Assembly: GCA_965229625.1 (NCBI GenBank)
Contig: CBDDJJ010000002.1
Span: forward strand, 682,001 to 746,000
Length of the DNA stretch: 64,000 nt
Origin: JANQIO01 sp965229625
GTDB lineage: Bacteria > Pseudomonadota > Gammaproteobacteria > Pseudomonadales > Halieaceae
Direction: 5' to 3'
Numbering within the stretch: position 1 is the stretch's first letter; each line of letters begins with the position of its first letter. A program made the position numbers and the translations under genes. Below are positions 30,645 through 38,387 of this stretch, one piece after another. The notes under the pieces were generated by a model, which saw only the letters and a program-made list of their open reading frames with translations, did no database searches and was not told the DNA's origin.

Positions 30645-31430
30645 CTACACGTTATTGCTGACGTACTGCAGCATCTGGTCACTGGTGGCGATGGCGCGGC
30701 TGTTCATCTCGTAGGCCCGCTGGGTCTCGATCATGTTCACCAGCTCTTCCACCACGTTCACATTGGAGCTTTCCACAAAGCCCTGCAGAATCGTGCCTAG
30801 CCCGTTGAGCCCGGGCGTAGACACCTGCGGCGCGCCGCTGGCATTTGACTCCAGGAAAAGGTTCTGGCCCATCGGCTGCAGTCCAGCAGCGTTGACGAAA
30901 TTGGAGAGCTGCACCGTGCCGATAACCGTGGCACCGCCACCGCCCGGCAGGTTTGCACTCACGGTTCCGTCCTTGGCGAAGGTAACTGACAGAGCGCCCT
31001 GGGGAATGGTGATAGCCGGATCGAGGGTATAACCACTCGCGGTCACCAGTTGCCCCTGGTTGTTGATCTGCAGGGAGCCGTCCCGTGTGTAGGCAAGGTT
31101 GCCGTCGGGTAACAGAACCTGCAGAAAACCCTGCCCCTCGATGGCGAGGTCAAGCTGGTTGTCAGTCTGGGTAACGTTGCCCTGAATGAATACTTTCTCG
31201 GTCGCCACTGTGCGTACGCCGGTGCCGATCATCATGCCGGACGGGATCAGCGTGTCCTGTGAGGACTGTGCACCCGCCTGCCGGAAATTCTGGTACAGCA
31301 GGTCTTCGAACACGGCACGGCCGCGTTTGAAGCCTGTGGTGCTGGCATTGGCGAGATTGTTTGAGATCACCGCCATCTTGGTCTGCTGTGCGTCCAGCCC
31401 GGTTTTTGAGATCCATAGTGCCTGGTTCAT
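30645..31430 (-). CDS. flgG: Distal rod protein FlgG
   Basis: 261 residues. It begins MNQALWISKTGLDAQQTKMA, carries the rod motif VISNNLANASTTGFKRGRAV, and ends SNVNVVEELVNMIETQRAYE and MLQYVSNNV. It builds the distal rod that crosses the P and L rings. Starts 25 bases after flgF. Confidence 0.97.
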   Translation of the reverse strand: MNQALWISKTGLDAQQTKMAVISNNLANASTTGFKRGRAVFEDLLYQNFRQAGAQSSQDTLIPSGMMIGTGVRTVATEKVFIQGNVTQTDNQLDLAIEGQGFLQVLLPDGNLAYTRDGSLQINNQGQLVTASGYTLDPAITIPQGALSVTFAKDGTVSANLPGGGGATVIGTVQLSNFVNAAGLQPMGQNLFLESNASGAPQVSTPGLNGLGTILQGFVESSNVNVVEELVNMIETQRAYEMNSRAIATSDQMLQYVSNNV

Positions 31431-31455
31431 TGTCTATTCCTCTGAATGCCAGTGC

Positions 31456-32169
31456 TTACTGAAGCTTGATGAGCTGAGCCAGGTGCTGCTGCTTCTCGCC
31501 GGCAAGCTTCATCATTTTTACCTGTGACTCGAAGGCGCGGGCCAGGTCGATCATGGTCACCAGCGACTCCACCGCGTTAACGTTGCTCCCTTCCAGCGAG
31601 CCCGACAGAAGGCGCACATCCGTCGAAGGCGCGGATTCCGCGCCCCCTTCCAGCCTGAAAAGCCCATCCAGTCCTCTCTCCAGTGCTTGTGCAGGCGGGC
31701 TCACCAGTTTGATGCGGTCGATCACTGCCAGGGTATTGGGTGGCTGGCCCTGTGCCAGGATCGATACCGTCCCGTCACTGCCAATCTCCAGCTTGTCGTG
31801 CGGCGGAACGCTGATGGGTCCGGCATTGCCCAGCACCTGCTGGTTCGCACCATTGACCAGTCGTCCAAACTCATCGACTCGCAGGTCGCCACGACGCGTA
31901 TAGGCCTCGCTACCGCCCGCTGCGGCAATGGCAATCCAGCCTTCGCCGGAGATAGCAACGTCGAGGTCGCGACCGGTGGAGCGAATGGCGCCGGCTGACA
32001 GGTCGGGCCCGGTGGTGCGGCGCACCATGCCATCGGGGCCCTGCTGCAGCAGCGAGATTTCCTTGCGAAAACCGTCTGTGCTCACATTCGCCAGGTTGTT
32101 CATGGTGACCTCCTGGCGGCGCACTATATCCCGTGCCCCACGCATGGCCAGCAGCATCATTTCACGCAT
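31456..32169 (-). CDS. flgF: Proximal rod protein FlgF
   Basis: 237 residues. The N-terminal rod motif is VTMNNLANVSTDGFRKEISL and the C-terminus GSNVNAVESLVTMIDLARAF with a Lys-rich tail. It has the usual FlgF length and sits between flgE and flgG as expected. It is a periplasmic rod component exported through the flagellar type III gate. Confidence 0.95.
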   Translation of the reverse strand: MREMMLLAMRGARDIVRRQEVTMNNLANVSTDGFRKEISLLQQGPDGMVRRTTGPDLSAGAIRSTGRDLDVAISGEGWIAIAAAGGSEAYTRRGDLRVDEFGRLVNGANQQVLGNAGPISVPPHDKLEIGSDGTVSILAQGQPPNTLAVIDRIKLVSPPAQALERGLDGLFRLEGGAESAPSTDVRLLSGSLEGSNVNAVESLVTMIDLARAFESQVKMMKLAGEKQQHLAQLIKLQ

Positions 32170-32191
32170 CGTATCGTCCCCGTCTCAGCGC

Positions 32192-33457
32192 TTAACGCAG
32201 GTTGATCACCGTCTGGGTGATCGCGTCCTCGGTTTGAATGACCTGAGCGTTTGCCTGGAAGTCGCGCTGGGCGACAATCATCTCCACCAACTGCTCGGTG
32301 ACCTCGACGTTGGAATCCTCCAGCGCTCCGGACTGCACAATACCGAGGCCGGAGGTGCCGGGCGCTCCCAGGGTCGGCTGACCGGAGGCAAAGGTCTCCG
32401 CCCAGTTGGTGTTACCGAGGGGCTGCAGGCCATTGGTGTTGGGGAAACTGCTCAGCGCGACCTGCCCCAGTGCCCGGGACTGGCCATTGGTGAAGCGCGC
32501 GAACACCACACCGGTATCACCGACTTCCACGCTGCGCAGCTGGCCCGTGGTAAACCCGTCCTGGGTGGCAGAGTTGACTGCAAAGTCGCTGCCGAACTGC
32601 GTGCTGCTGGACAGGTCGAGGGTGAGCGGCTGCACCGTGGCGCCATTGGGGTTGCCCAGTGCATCCAGCGGTGTCCACGCAGCGACGTTGACCTGCAGCG
32701 GTAGCGAAGCCGCGGGAATCTGGCCCGCGCTGTCAAAAGTCAATGTGTCAGGGCCCGAGGTTGTCACGCCATCAATCATGGAGTGCACCTGCCATTCATT
32801 GGGCGTCGCAGTCTTCACGAAGAACAGGCTCTGCACGTGAGAGTTGCCAAGACTGTCGTAAATGGTCAGTGCAGTGGACGCGTTGTACATGTCAGGGCTG
32901 GGTGCGGTAGGCGGTGAAGCGAAGGCGTCAAAGGGGCCGCCCCAGGCGACCGCCGGCGGCGTCGCCCTGGAATCCAGGTTGACCAGCAGGTCTGCGCGGC
33001 TGGTTGCGCTCGGCTGGATCAGCGATGCGTCGATGCGCAGGTCTTCAGTCTGACCCGTGGCGAGACCGTCGTCGTCCGTGACATAGGACACCAGGCGGTG
33101 TCCCTGGGCATTGACCACGTAGCCGTCACGGTCCGCCTCAAAGGCTCCCGCGCGGGTGTAGAGCAGAGAGCCATTGTCGTTCAGGGTGAAAAAGCCGTCG
33201 CCGTTGATCGCCATATCCAGCGGCTTCTCCGTGAAGGACAGGGTGCCCTGGGAGAAAGACTGGTTGACGCGAGCCAACGCGACGCCCTGGCCAATCGCAT
33301 TGGCGTTGGAGCCAATGCCGGCGGTAGCGTAAACGTCGGCAAAGTCTCCGCGGGAAGACTTGAAGCCCGTGGTCCCGGCATTGGCGACATTGTTGCCAAT
33401 GATACTGAGGTTGGTACTGGCGGCCCGGAGGCCGGAAACTGCTGTGTCAAAACCCAT
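32192..33457 (-). CDS. flgE: Flagellar hook protein FlgE
   Basis: 421 residues. The N-terminus GFDTAVSGLRAASTNLSIIG and NNVANAGTTGFKSSRGDFAD, and the C-terminal EDSNVEVTEQLVEMIVAQRD, identify the hook subunit. GGAGG lies 7 bases upstream of the ATG at 33457. The frame is open to 33706 but that extension would lie inside flgD, so it is rejected. Polymerises into the universal joint; length is set by FliK. Confidence 0.96.
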   Translation of the reverse strand: MGFDTAVSGLRAASTNLSIIGNNVANAGTTGFKSSRGDFADVYATAGIGSNANAIGQGVALARVNQSFSQGTLSFTEKPLDMAINGDGFFTLNDNGSLLYTRAGAFEADRDGYVVNAQGHRLVSYVTDDDGLATGQTEDLRIDASLIQPSATSRADLLVNLDSRATPPAVAWGGPFDAFASPPTAPSPDMYNASTALTIYDSLGNSHVQSLFFVKTATPNEWQVHSMIDGVTTSGPDTLTFDSAGQIPAASLPLQVNVAAWTPLDALGNPNGATVQPLTLDLSSSTQFGSDFAVNSATQDGFTTGQLRSVEVGDTGVVFARFTNGQSRALGQVALSSFPNTNGLQPLGNTNWAETFASGQPTLGAPGTSGLGIVQSGALEDSNVEVTEQLVEMIVAQRDFQANAQVIQTEDAITQTVINLR

Positions 33458-33492
33458 GGTGTTTTCCTCCTGCGCGCGCTGCTTGAGCCCGC

Positions 33493-34161
33493 TTATTTGA
33501 ATTCGTAAATATCGTTGAGACCCATGCTGAGGCCATTGCCCAGCTGCAGGGATACATCGCGCGTCAGCGGGTCCACGCCCACACTGTCCACGCGTCCGTA
33601 CAACTGCACCGGCAGGCTGGCAGGCGCGCCACCAACGCTGCCGGTTATCGCAATGCTGTAGGTCCCCTCGGGAACCGGGTTGCCGTCCAGGCCAGTGCCA
33701 TCCCAACTGAAGGTCTGACCACCCTCGGCCAGGGTGCCCAGCGACTTGCTGGCGACCGTGACGCCGTTGGCGTCAAGCACCTTGAGCTGGGCACCGGTAG
33801 CAGGGGTGGTCAACATCACCTGCCCCTCCACCACACTACCCGCCGCGAGCTGAACCACGCTGCCGTCAAACAACACGTCCTTACCCAGTAGCGAGGCTGC
33901 GTCGGCGATTTCGTTGCGCTGCAGGGTTTCAGCCAACTGCTGAAAGCCCTCCTCCATACCGCTGATACCTTCCACCATCGAGAACTGGGCAATCTGTGCC
34001 AGAAAATCGCCGTTGTCCACCGGGTTGGAGGGATCCTGGTTTTCCAGTTGGGCAACCATCAGCTTGAGGAAATCCTCCTGGGCGAGCTGGTTGTCACTGC
34101 GGCGGTCGCTGTCCACCGCCGATGGCGGCAGGACACTTTGAATCGGGTTTACGCTGTCCAT
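33493..34161 (-). CDS. flgD: Hook-cap (scaffolding) protein FlgD
   Basis: 222 residues. The N-terminal signature is LAQEDFLKLMVAQLENQDPS NPVDNG; a FlgD Ig-like domain lies in the C-terminal half (FSWDGTGLDGNPVPEGTYSI) and the tail is GNGLSMGLNDIYEFK. It caps the growing hook and is lost at completion. Starts 11 bases after flgC. Confidence 0.95.
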   Translation of the reverse strand: MDSVNPIQSVLPPSAVDSDRRSDNQLAQEDFLKLMVAQLENQDPSNPVDNGDFLAQIAQFSMVEGISGMEEGFQQLAETLQRNEIADAASLLGKDVLFDGSVVQLAAGSVVEGQVMLTTPATGAQLKVLDANGVTVASKSLGTLAEGGQTFSWDGTGLDGNPVPEGTYSIAITGSVGGAPASLPVQLYGRVDSVGVDPLTRDVSLQLGNGLSMGLNDIYEFK

Positions 34162-34172
34162 GGCTGCTGACC

Positions 34173-34577
34173 TCAGTTACCCAGCGCCAGGGTGCGCTGC
34201 AGCAATTCGCGCGAGGTCATCATTACCTCGACGTTTGATGAATAGGACTTGGAGGCAGAGATCATGTTGGCCATCTCCTCCACCATGTTGACGTTGCTGT
34301 CGTAGACATAACCTTCGGCGTTAGCCCTGGGGTGGCCAGGTTCGTAGCGTTCCTGTATGGGAACGCGGCTCTCCGTCACTTCGCTGACCTCGACACCGGC
34401 GACGGCGTCCGCCTCCGCAAACAGCGTCGTGAACACCGGCAGACGAGCCCGGTAGGCGCCCGCTTCTGAGGACGCCACAACCTTGGCGTTGGCCATGTTG
34501 GCGGAGACTGCGTCCAGGCGAATGCTCTGGGCAGTCAATGCTGTTCCGGAGACATCAAAGATATTCATCAAGCTCAT
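34173..34577 (-). CDS. flgC: Proximal rod protein FlgC
   Basis: 134 residues. It begins NIFDVSGTALTAQSIRLDAV followed by SANMANA, and ends NVNMVEEMANMISASKSYSS and RELLQRTLALG. It has the standard FlgC length. Starts 2 bases after the flgB stop, so the two are translationally coupled. Confidence 0.96.
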   Translation of the reverse strand: MSLMNIFDVSGTALTAQSIRLDAVSANMANAKVVASSEAGAYRARLPVFTTLFAEADAVAGVEVSEVTESRVPIQERYEPGHPRANAEGYVYDSNVNMVEEMANMISASKSYSSNVEVMMTSRELLQRTLALGN

Positions 34578-34579
34578 GC

Positions 34580-34969
34580 CTATTCTCCTGTCAGGGCCTT
34601 GCGCAGACCGCGCAGCGTGCCGTCAAAAAACTGTGCGCTTGCCTGAAATTTGACGGCGTTTTCGACGTAGGCGGCTTTCTCAACCTCGATCAACACGCTG
34701 TTGCCATCAGGACTCAAGTTCTCTACCTCGCGTTCATGAACCGCCGTCTCCGCGCCCCGGGGCCCCGAGATATGGGCCGCGTGGGTGGTGCGTAACTCAC
34801 TGCTGCCAGGCCGGCCAGCGCCATCAAGCGCCGCCGAGAAATCCAGGTCGCGGGCCCGATAGCGCGGCGTGTCGGCATTGGCGATATTGCCGGCGATCAC
34901 CTCAGCTCTCGCTGAGCGCACTGCCATTGCACGTCCATGCAGGCCCAGGTTGTTGTCTATCCAGTTCAT
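34580..34969 (-). CDS. flgB: Proximal rod protein FlgB
   Basis: 129 residues. It has LGLHGRAMAVRSARAEVIAG, NIANADTPRYRARDLDFSAAL and the C-terminal KFQASAQFFDGTLRGLRKAL. It is the first gene of the eleven-gene flgB-flgL run, with a near-perfect sigma-54 promoter 59-74 bp upstream. Confidence 0.96.
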   Translation of the reverse strand: MNWIDNNLGLHGRAMAVRSARAEVIAGNIANADTPRYRARDLDFSAALDGAGRPGSSELRTTHAAHISGPRGAETAVHEREVENLSPDGNSVLIEVEKAAYVENAVKFQASAQFFDGTLRGLRKALTGE

Positions 34970-35027
34970 TCCATTCGTCTCATTCAGCGCCGGCAGTGGG
35001 TCGGCCGTTGCGGTTGCCTATGAAGTT

Positions 35028-35043
35028 TGCAATGGGCGTGCCA
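35028..35043 (-). promoter_or_regulatory. Sigma-54 promoter of the flgB-flgL operon
   Basis: Minus strand: TGGCACG, CCCA, TTGCA. Full match to the consensus TGGCACG-N4-TTGCW. Confidence 0.9.
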
Positions 35044-35218
35044 AGTTTTTTTATCGTTTAGAATCAAAGGGATAGCGCAATCACGGCGTTGGCCGAGAGG
35101 GGATATAGGCAAGCCCCTTCCTGCAGATCGGCAAGCGCTTGCCGCCCCGGGCAGCAACCGGCAGGGCCCGACACCCATCGTTGCTGCCTGCGCGGCCCCT
35201 GTGGCATTGGCGACTTGC

Positions 35219-35234
35219 TGGCACGGGCTTTGCA
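35219..35234 (+). promoter_or_regulatory. Sigma-54 promoter of flgA
   Basis: TGGCACG, GGCT, TTGCA. Full match to the consensus. The expected start point is near 35245, about 80 bases before the flgA ATG. Confidence 0.9.
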
Positions 35235-35323
35235 TACCTCCTGTGGGCAAAACGGACATTAACGACGGGAGAGCGGCAAGCGCTATGCAGCCACCGGCCC
35301 TCGCCCCTGAGAGGACAGCAATA

Positions 35324-36025
35324 ATGCAGATACCATGGCGCCGATACCTGATAGCCGCATTGTCAGTAGCCGCGATGCCCTGCTCGGCTGGCGAGCAGTT
35401 CCAGGATCTCAGTCAGATAGCCCGGGCCGCTGAGGCCCACGCCCAAACGGCGGCCCGGCAGCAGCGGTACCGGGATATACGGGTGCGGGCGCTGGCGCTG
35501 GATGCCCGACTCTCGCTTGGCGCCTGTGGGCATCAGCTCGAGACCTTCTCTGCGCCCGGCCCAGCCGCCGGACGCTCGACGGTGGGTGTGCGCTGCAATG
35601 CGCCCAAACCCTGGACGATCTACGTGCCAGTGCAAGTCGATGCATCTGTAGAGACCGTGGTACTGCGCGAGTCTCTCCCCCGTGGCAGCATTCTCGCCGC
35701 CGGCGATTTGGCCGTGAAACTGCAGCCCGCAGCGGCGGTCTACGGCGAGCTGGTCAGCTCCATTGCCAGCGCGACGGGCAAGCAGCTACGCCGCAACACC
35801 GCTGCTGACAAGGCGCTCACGCTGAGAATGCTCACCGCTCCGGAGGCGGTCGGCCGGGGCCAGACCACACAGATCCTGTCGGTAGTCAACAATATTGAGG
35901 TGGTGATGAACGGCACCGCCATGAGCAAGGGCAGTGCTGGCGACGTCATCAAGGTGCGTAACAATGCCTCAGGAAGGCTGCTCGAAGGGGTGGTCACTGC
36001 CGACGGCCGGGTCCGTGTGCACTAG
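35324..36025 (+). CDS. flgA: P-ring assembly chaperone FlgA
   Basis: 233 residues with a signal peptide (AALSVAAMPCSAG, cleaved near residue 21). The SAF domain and FlgA C-terminus are visible: LPRGSILAAGDLAVKLQP, ATGKQLRRNTAADKALTLRM, VMNGTAMSKGSAGDVIKVRN. It helps FlgI assemble in the periplasm. ATG 35324 is chosen for GAGAGGA upstream; the frame is open to 35027 across the promoter and that part is not coding. Followed by flgM behind its own promoter. Confidence 0.94.
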   Translation: MQIPWRRYLIAALSVAAMPCSAGEQFQDLSQIARAAEAHAQTAARQQRYRDIRVRALALDARLSLGACGHQLETFSAPGPAAGRSTVGVRCNAPKPWTIYVPVQVDASVETVVLRESLPRGSILAAGDLAVKLQPAAAVYGELVSSIASATGKQLRRNTAADKALTLRMLTAPEAVGRGQTTQILSVVNNIEVVMNGTAMSKGSAGDVIKVRNNASGRLLEGVVTADGRVRVH

Positions 36026-36052
36026 CTCACGGAATAAATGACACATTCAGGG

Positions 36053-36079
36053 TAAAGTTTTATTTCGCGCTGCCGATAC
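36053..36079 (+). promoter_or_regulatory. Sigma-28 (FliA) promoter of flgM
   Basis: TAAAGTTT, 11 bases, GCCGATAC. The -35 matches 8 of 8 and the -10 matches 7 of 8. Best sigma-28 -35 in the window. Confidence 0.9.
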
Positions 36080-36125
36080 ATTGCACAATGAAAGCTGTAT
36101 CCGCTCGCATTAAGGAGCGAAAACT

Positions 36126-36446
36126 ATGACCGGAGACATTAAGACCACGCCAGATAGCCTGCAGTCGCTCTACAGCCCGCAGGATAGAAGCGTCAGCAAT
36201 GGCCGTGAACAGGAGATTCGAGCGCCGGAGGCGGGCACGCCGCGGGCCGATTCCGTAGAGCTGACCGACAAGGCGAGGCAGCTTCTGCAGTTGGAGGACA
36301 AACTGGCCCAGTTTCCCGCCGTAGACAGTCAGCGCGTGGACGCCGTGCGCCAGGCAATTGCCGACGGCAGCTACCGGGTGGATGCCGACCTGATCGCAGA
36401 GCGCATGCTCGCAAACGAGGCCCAGCAGAAAAAACTTGAGCCCTGA
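36126..36446 (+). CDS. flgM: Anti-sigma-28 factor FlgM
   Basis: 106 residues, charged and partly disordered. The C-terminal FliA-binding half is recognisable: ADSVELTDKARQLLQLEDKL and DSQRVDAVRQAIADGSYRVD followed by LIAERML. It holds FliA inactive until hook completion allows export of FlgM. AAGGAG lies 10 bases upstream of the start. FliA-type promoter gives the usual feedback loop; flgN follows after 11 bases. Confidence 0.95.
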   Translation: MTGDIKTTPDSLQSLYSPQDRSVSNGREQEIRAPEAGTPRADSVELTDKARQLLQLEDKLAQFPAVDSQRVDAVRQAIADGSYRVDADLIAERMLANEAQQKKLEP

Positions 36447-36457
36447 GGCGCCGAGCC

Positions 36458-36931
36458 ATGAGCGTTGATACACAGGAGCTGTCTGCCCTGCTCGGCAAGG
36501 AACGCCAGACACTACAATCGCTGGCGATGCTGCTGGACAGGGAATTTGAGCTGGCTCAATCGGGCGCCGATTCGACGGCAATTCTGAGCGAGAAGCAGGC
36601 GCTGGTCGCCAGGCTGGATACCGAGACCGATGGCCGGTTGCGCTGGCTCGAGCAGCGCGGACTCCCCACTCACGGCGACGAACTGCGCGCAGCTATTGCG
36701 GACCTTGAGGGCGCCGGACTACTGGGCGACGAACTCAGGCAGTTTGAAGCGGAAGCCCTCGCCTGTCGCGAGCGCAATCGCCAGCTCGCCCAGTTCAACC
36801 TGCGCCGCCAGCGGGCGCTGCAGCGCGCGCTACGCCTTTTCCAGGAGCCAAACGAAGCCGACAGCGAAGGCTACGGCGCGCCCGGCCAGCCAGTCGAACC
36901 TTCCGCTGGGCGCCTGTTGGGCAGCGCCTGA
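36458..36931 (+). CDS. flgN: FlgK/FlgL export chaperone FlgN
   Basis: 157 residues, helical. It has LLGKERQTLQSLAMLLDREF, SEKQALVARLDTETDGRLRW and the C-terminal CRERNRQLAQFNLRRQRALQ, typical of FlgN. It binds hook-associated proteins in the cytoplasm. Position right after flgM is standard. Confidence 0.92.
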   Translation: MSVDTQELSALLGKERQTLQSLAMLLDREFELAQSGADSTAILSEKQALVARLDTETDGRLRWLEQRGLPTHGDELRAAIADLEGAGLLGDELRQFEAEALACRERNRQLAQFNLRRQRALQRALRLFQEPNEADSEGYGAPGQPVEPSAGRLLGSA

Positions 36932-36953
36932 GAAAACCCGGGCACAACACATC

Positions 36954-37667
36954 ATGCTTATCACACCGATGCCCCCCGATGCGGAAAACGTGACCAGTCC
37001 GGCCAGGATTCTGCAAATCCTGGATCAGCTACATCACCTCGGTTTTGAATTGTTCGCAAAAGCGCCGGGCGACGAAGCGCCATGGCGCACCTCGATAAGC
37101 AAGGCGGATGCCGATACAGGCCGCGTTATCTATCATCAGCTCACGCCGGCCACCTGGCAACTAGCCGATCTGGCGGAACCCCTGGAGCTGCATTGTCTGG
37201 AACCGGGTTGCCGCCTGCTTTTTCGCTCTGTGCTAACCCCGGCGGGGGAAGCCAGCGTCAACTACTTCGAGTCCGATCTACCCCACCAGCTGCTCTATCA
37301 CCAGTTGCGCAAGCAGTACCGAATAAGCCTCGCGACCCGGCGCACGGGGATTTCCCTGTCCTTCAATGAATGTACCTGGACCGGCGAACTGATCAACATT
37401 TCCGAAGGTGGCTGCCGTGCCCGCGTCAACGCGGATAAGGAAGTATTTGCAGCGGGGCAGCACATCGAGCGCTGCCGCATCTGGGTCGATGAATCGCTCG
37501 ATATACAGTGTGAAGTGGAAGTTCGTCACCGGCAGGCCATGCCACAACAACTCGAGCTCAGCCTCGCCTTCCGCTCCCTGGCACCTCAGCACGCTCAGCG
37601 TCTGCGCAGGTCGCTGGCCGCCCTGCAACGCGCCAACCTGCGCCAGGGCGTCGCCAGCATCGGCTGA
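36954..37667 (+). CDS. YcgR/FlgZ-type c-di-GMP brake protein (YcgR domain + PilZ)
   Basis: 237 residues from ATG 36954 (the frame is open upstream inside flgN). The N-terminal ~110 residues resemble the YcgR domain (ILQILDQLHHLGFELFAKA). The PilZ domain follows with RxxxR in LRKQYRIS and (D/N)xSxxG in NISEGGCRA, so c-di-GMP binding is expected. In the flgA-flgM-flgN-flgZ position of Pseudomonas, where FlgZ interacts with MotCD stators. MotCD is present in this window, so the same braking role is a good inference. Confidence 0.9.
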   Translation: MLITPMPPDAENVTSPARILQILDQLHHLGFELFAKAPGDEAPWRTSISKADADTGRVIYHQLTPATWQLADLAEPLELHCLEPGCRLLFRSVLTPAGEASVNYFESDLPHQLLYHQLRKQYRISLATRRTGISLSFNECTWTGELINISEGGCRARVNADKEVFAAGQHIERCRIWVDESLDIQCEVEVRHRQAMPQQLELSLAFRSLAPQHAQRLRRSLAALQRANLRQGVASIG

Positions 37668-37677
37668 TCCGTCACTC

Positions 37678-37693
37678 TGGCACGAGTATTGCT
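37678..37693 (+). promoter_or_regulatory. Sigma-54 promoter of the orphan gene at 37772
   Basis: TGGCACG, AGTA, TTGCT. Full match to TGGCACG-N4-TTGCW. It lies 78 bases before the ATG at 37772. Confidence 0.85.
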
Positions 37694-37771
37694 CTATTTC
37701 TGAGGCACGCAGCGGTGAGGCCGTCGGCCCATCATCGCGAAGACTACTGTAAAAGCATAGAGGAATTGGCA

Positions 37772-38146
37772 ATGACTTCAGCTTCGATCTCCGTCTCAGA
37801 AAAGCCAGCATCGCCTGCACAGCTCCATAGCACCATCGCAGCGGTCACAGAGCTGGAGAACGCGCTGGAAAAGGTACTGGAGTTTACCGGCTTTGCGTTC
37901 GACCCCGACCAACCGCATCGGGGTCACCACAGCGGTGAGCGGGGCGCACACCGTTGCCACTACCGCATTTCACTGCCCGGAGAGGTTTTCGTCGGTCATC
38001 TTGAAGTCAGCCGGGCCTGGCCATTCCGGGAATCGGAGCTGCGACTGTTGGAGTGCTGCCTCGCCGACTTCTACCTGCGGCTCAATCTGTTGGTCCCGCA
38101 GCATCAGCAGGTGCTGGATCAAGCGGCCGGCGACCGGACACCCTGA
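37772..38146 (+). CDS. Orphan protein of unknown function under a sigma-54 promoter
   Basis: 124 residues, no signal peptide or membrane segment; family not recognised. GAGGAA precedes the ATG at 37772. A disordered N-terminus is followed by an acidic helix (AVTELENALEKVLEFTGFAF), a His-rich stretch (~46-62), then GEVFVGHLEVSRAWPFRESE and LRLLECCLADFYLRLNLLVP. The last part vaguely resembles the end of a GAF domain. A perfect sigma-54 promoter and its place among fla genes argue that it is a real motility gene. Its 3' end overlaps the convergent fhlB-like gene by 65 bp. Confidence 0.75.
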   Translation: MTSASISVSEKPASPAQLHSTIAAVTELENALEKVLEFTGFAFDPDQPHRGHHSGERGAHRCHYRISLPGEVFVGHLEVSRAWPFRESELRLLECCLADFYLRLNLLVPQHQQVLDQAAGDRTP

Positions 38147-38387
38147 ATACATAGGCCAACACCGTCGCAACCGCCACGTAGAGCTCCTCCGGAACTTCAT
38201 CACCCAGTGGCACTGCCGCAAGCGCCGCACTGAGTCTCGGGTCCTCGACCACGGGAATACCATGCCGGCGGGCCAGCGCTTCTATCTCCTGCGCCAGGGC
38301 ACCACTGGCGCTCGCGACGACGCGGGGCACAGTGTCCCCGTCGTAAGCCAGCGCTGCCGCGCGGCGTAGTTCATCTGCCCCGGTCAC
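38082..38387 (-). CDS. FhlB: stand-alone FlhB cytoplasmic-domain paralogue
   Basis: 101 residues resembling only the C-terminal half of FlhB: RRAAALAYDGDTVPRVVASA, EIEALARRHGIPVVEDPRLS, EVPEELYVAVATVLAYVFRV. The NPTH autocleavage site is absent, because the domain corresponds to the part after it. Such FlhB-like proteins can replace the cleaved domain in export switching. GTG start with GGAGG upstream overlaps the second fliK stop by 4 bases, so the two are one operon. Confidence 0.88.
   Translation of the reverse strand: MTGADELRRAAALAYDGDTVPRVVASASGALAQEIEALARRHGIPVVEDPRLSAALAAVPLGDEVPEELYVAVATVLAYVFRVSGRRPLDPAPADAAGPTD

Larger units (their letters stand above)
34970..35323. other. Divergent flgB/flgA intergenic region
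   Basis: 354 bp with two sigma-54 promoters pointing outward (35028-35043 for flgB, 35219-35234 for flgA). About 175 bp lie between them, enough for shared enhancer sites for FleQ or FleR. No gene of its own is supported. Confidence 0.75.

Noticed and set aside
33458..33706. N-terminal extension of flgE
   Set aside because: Lies inside flgD; the ATG at 33457 has a strong ribosome site and the conserved FlgE N-terminus.
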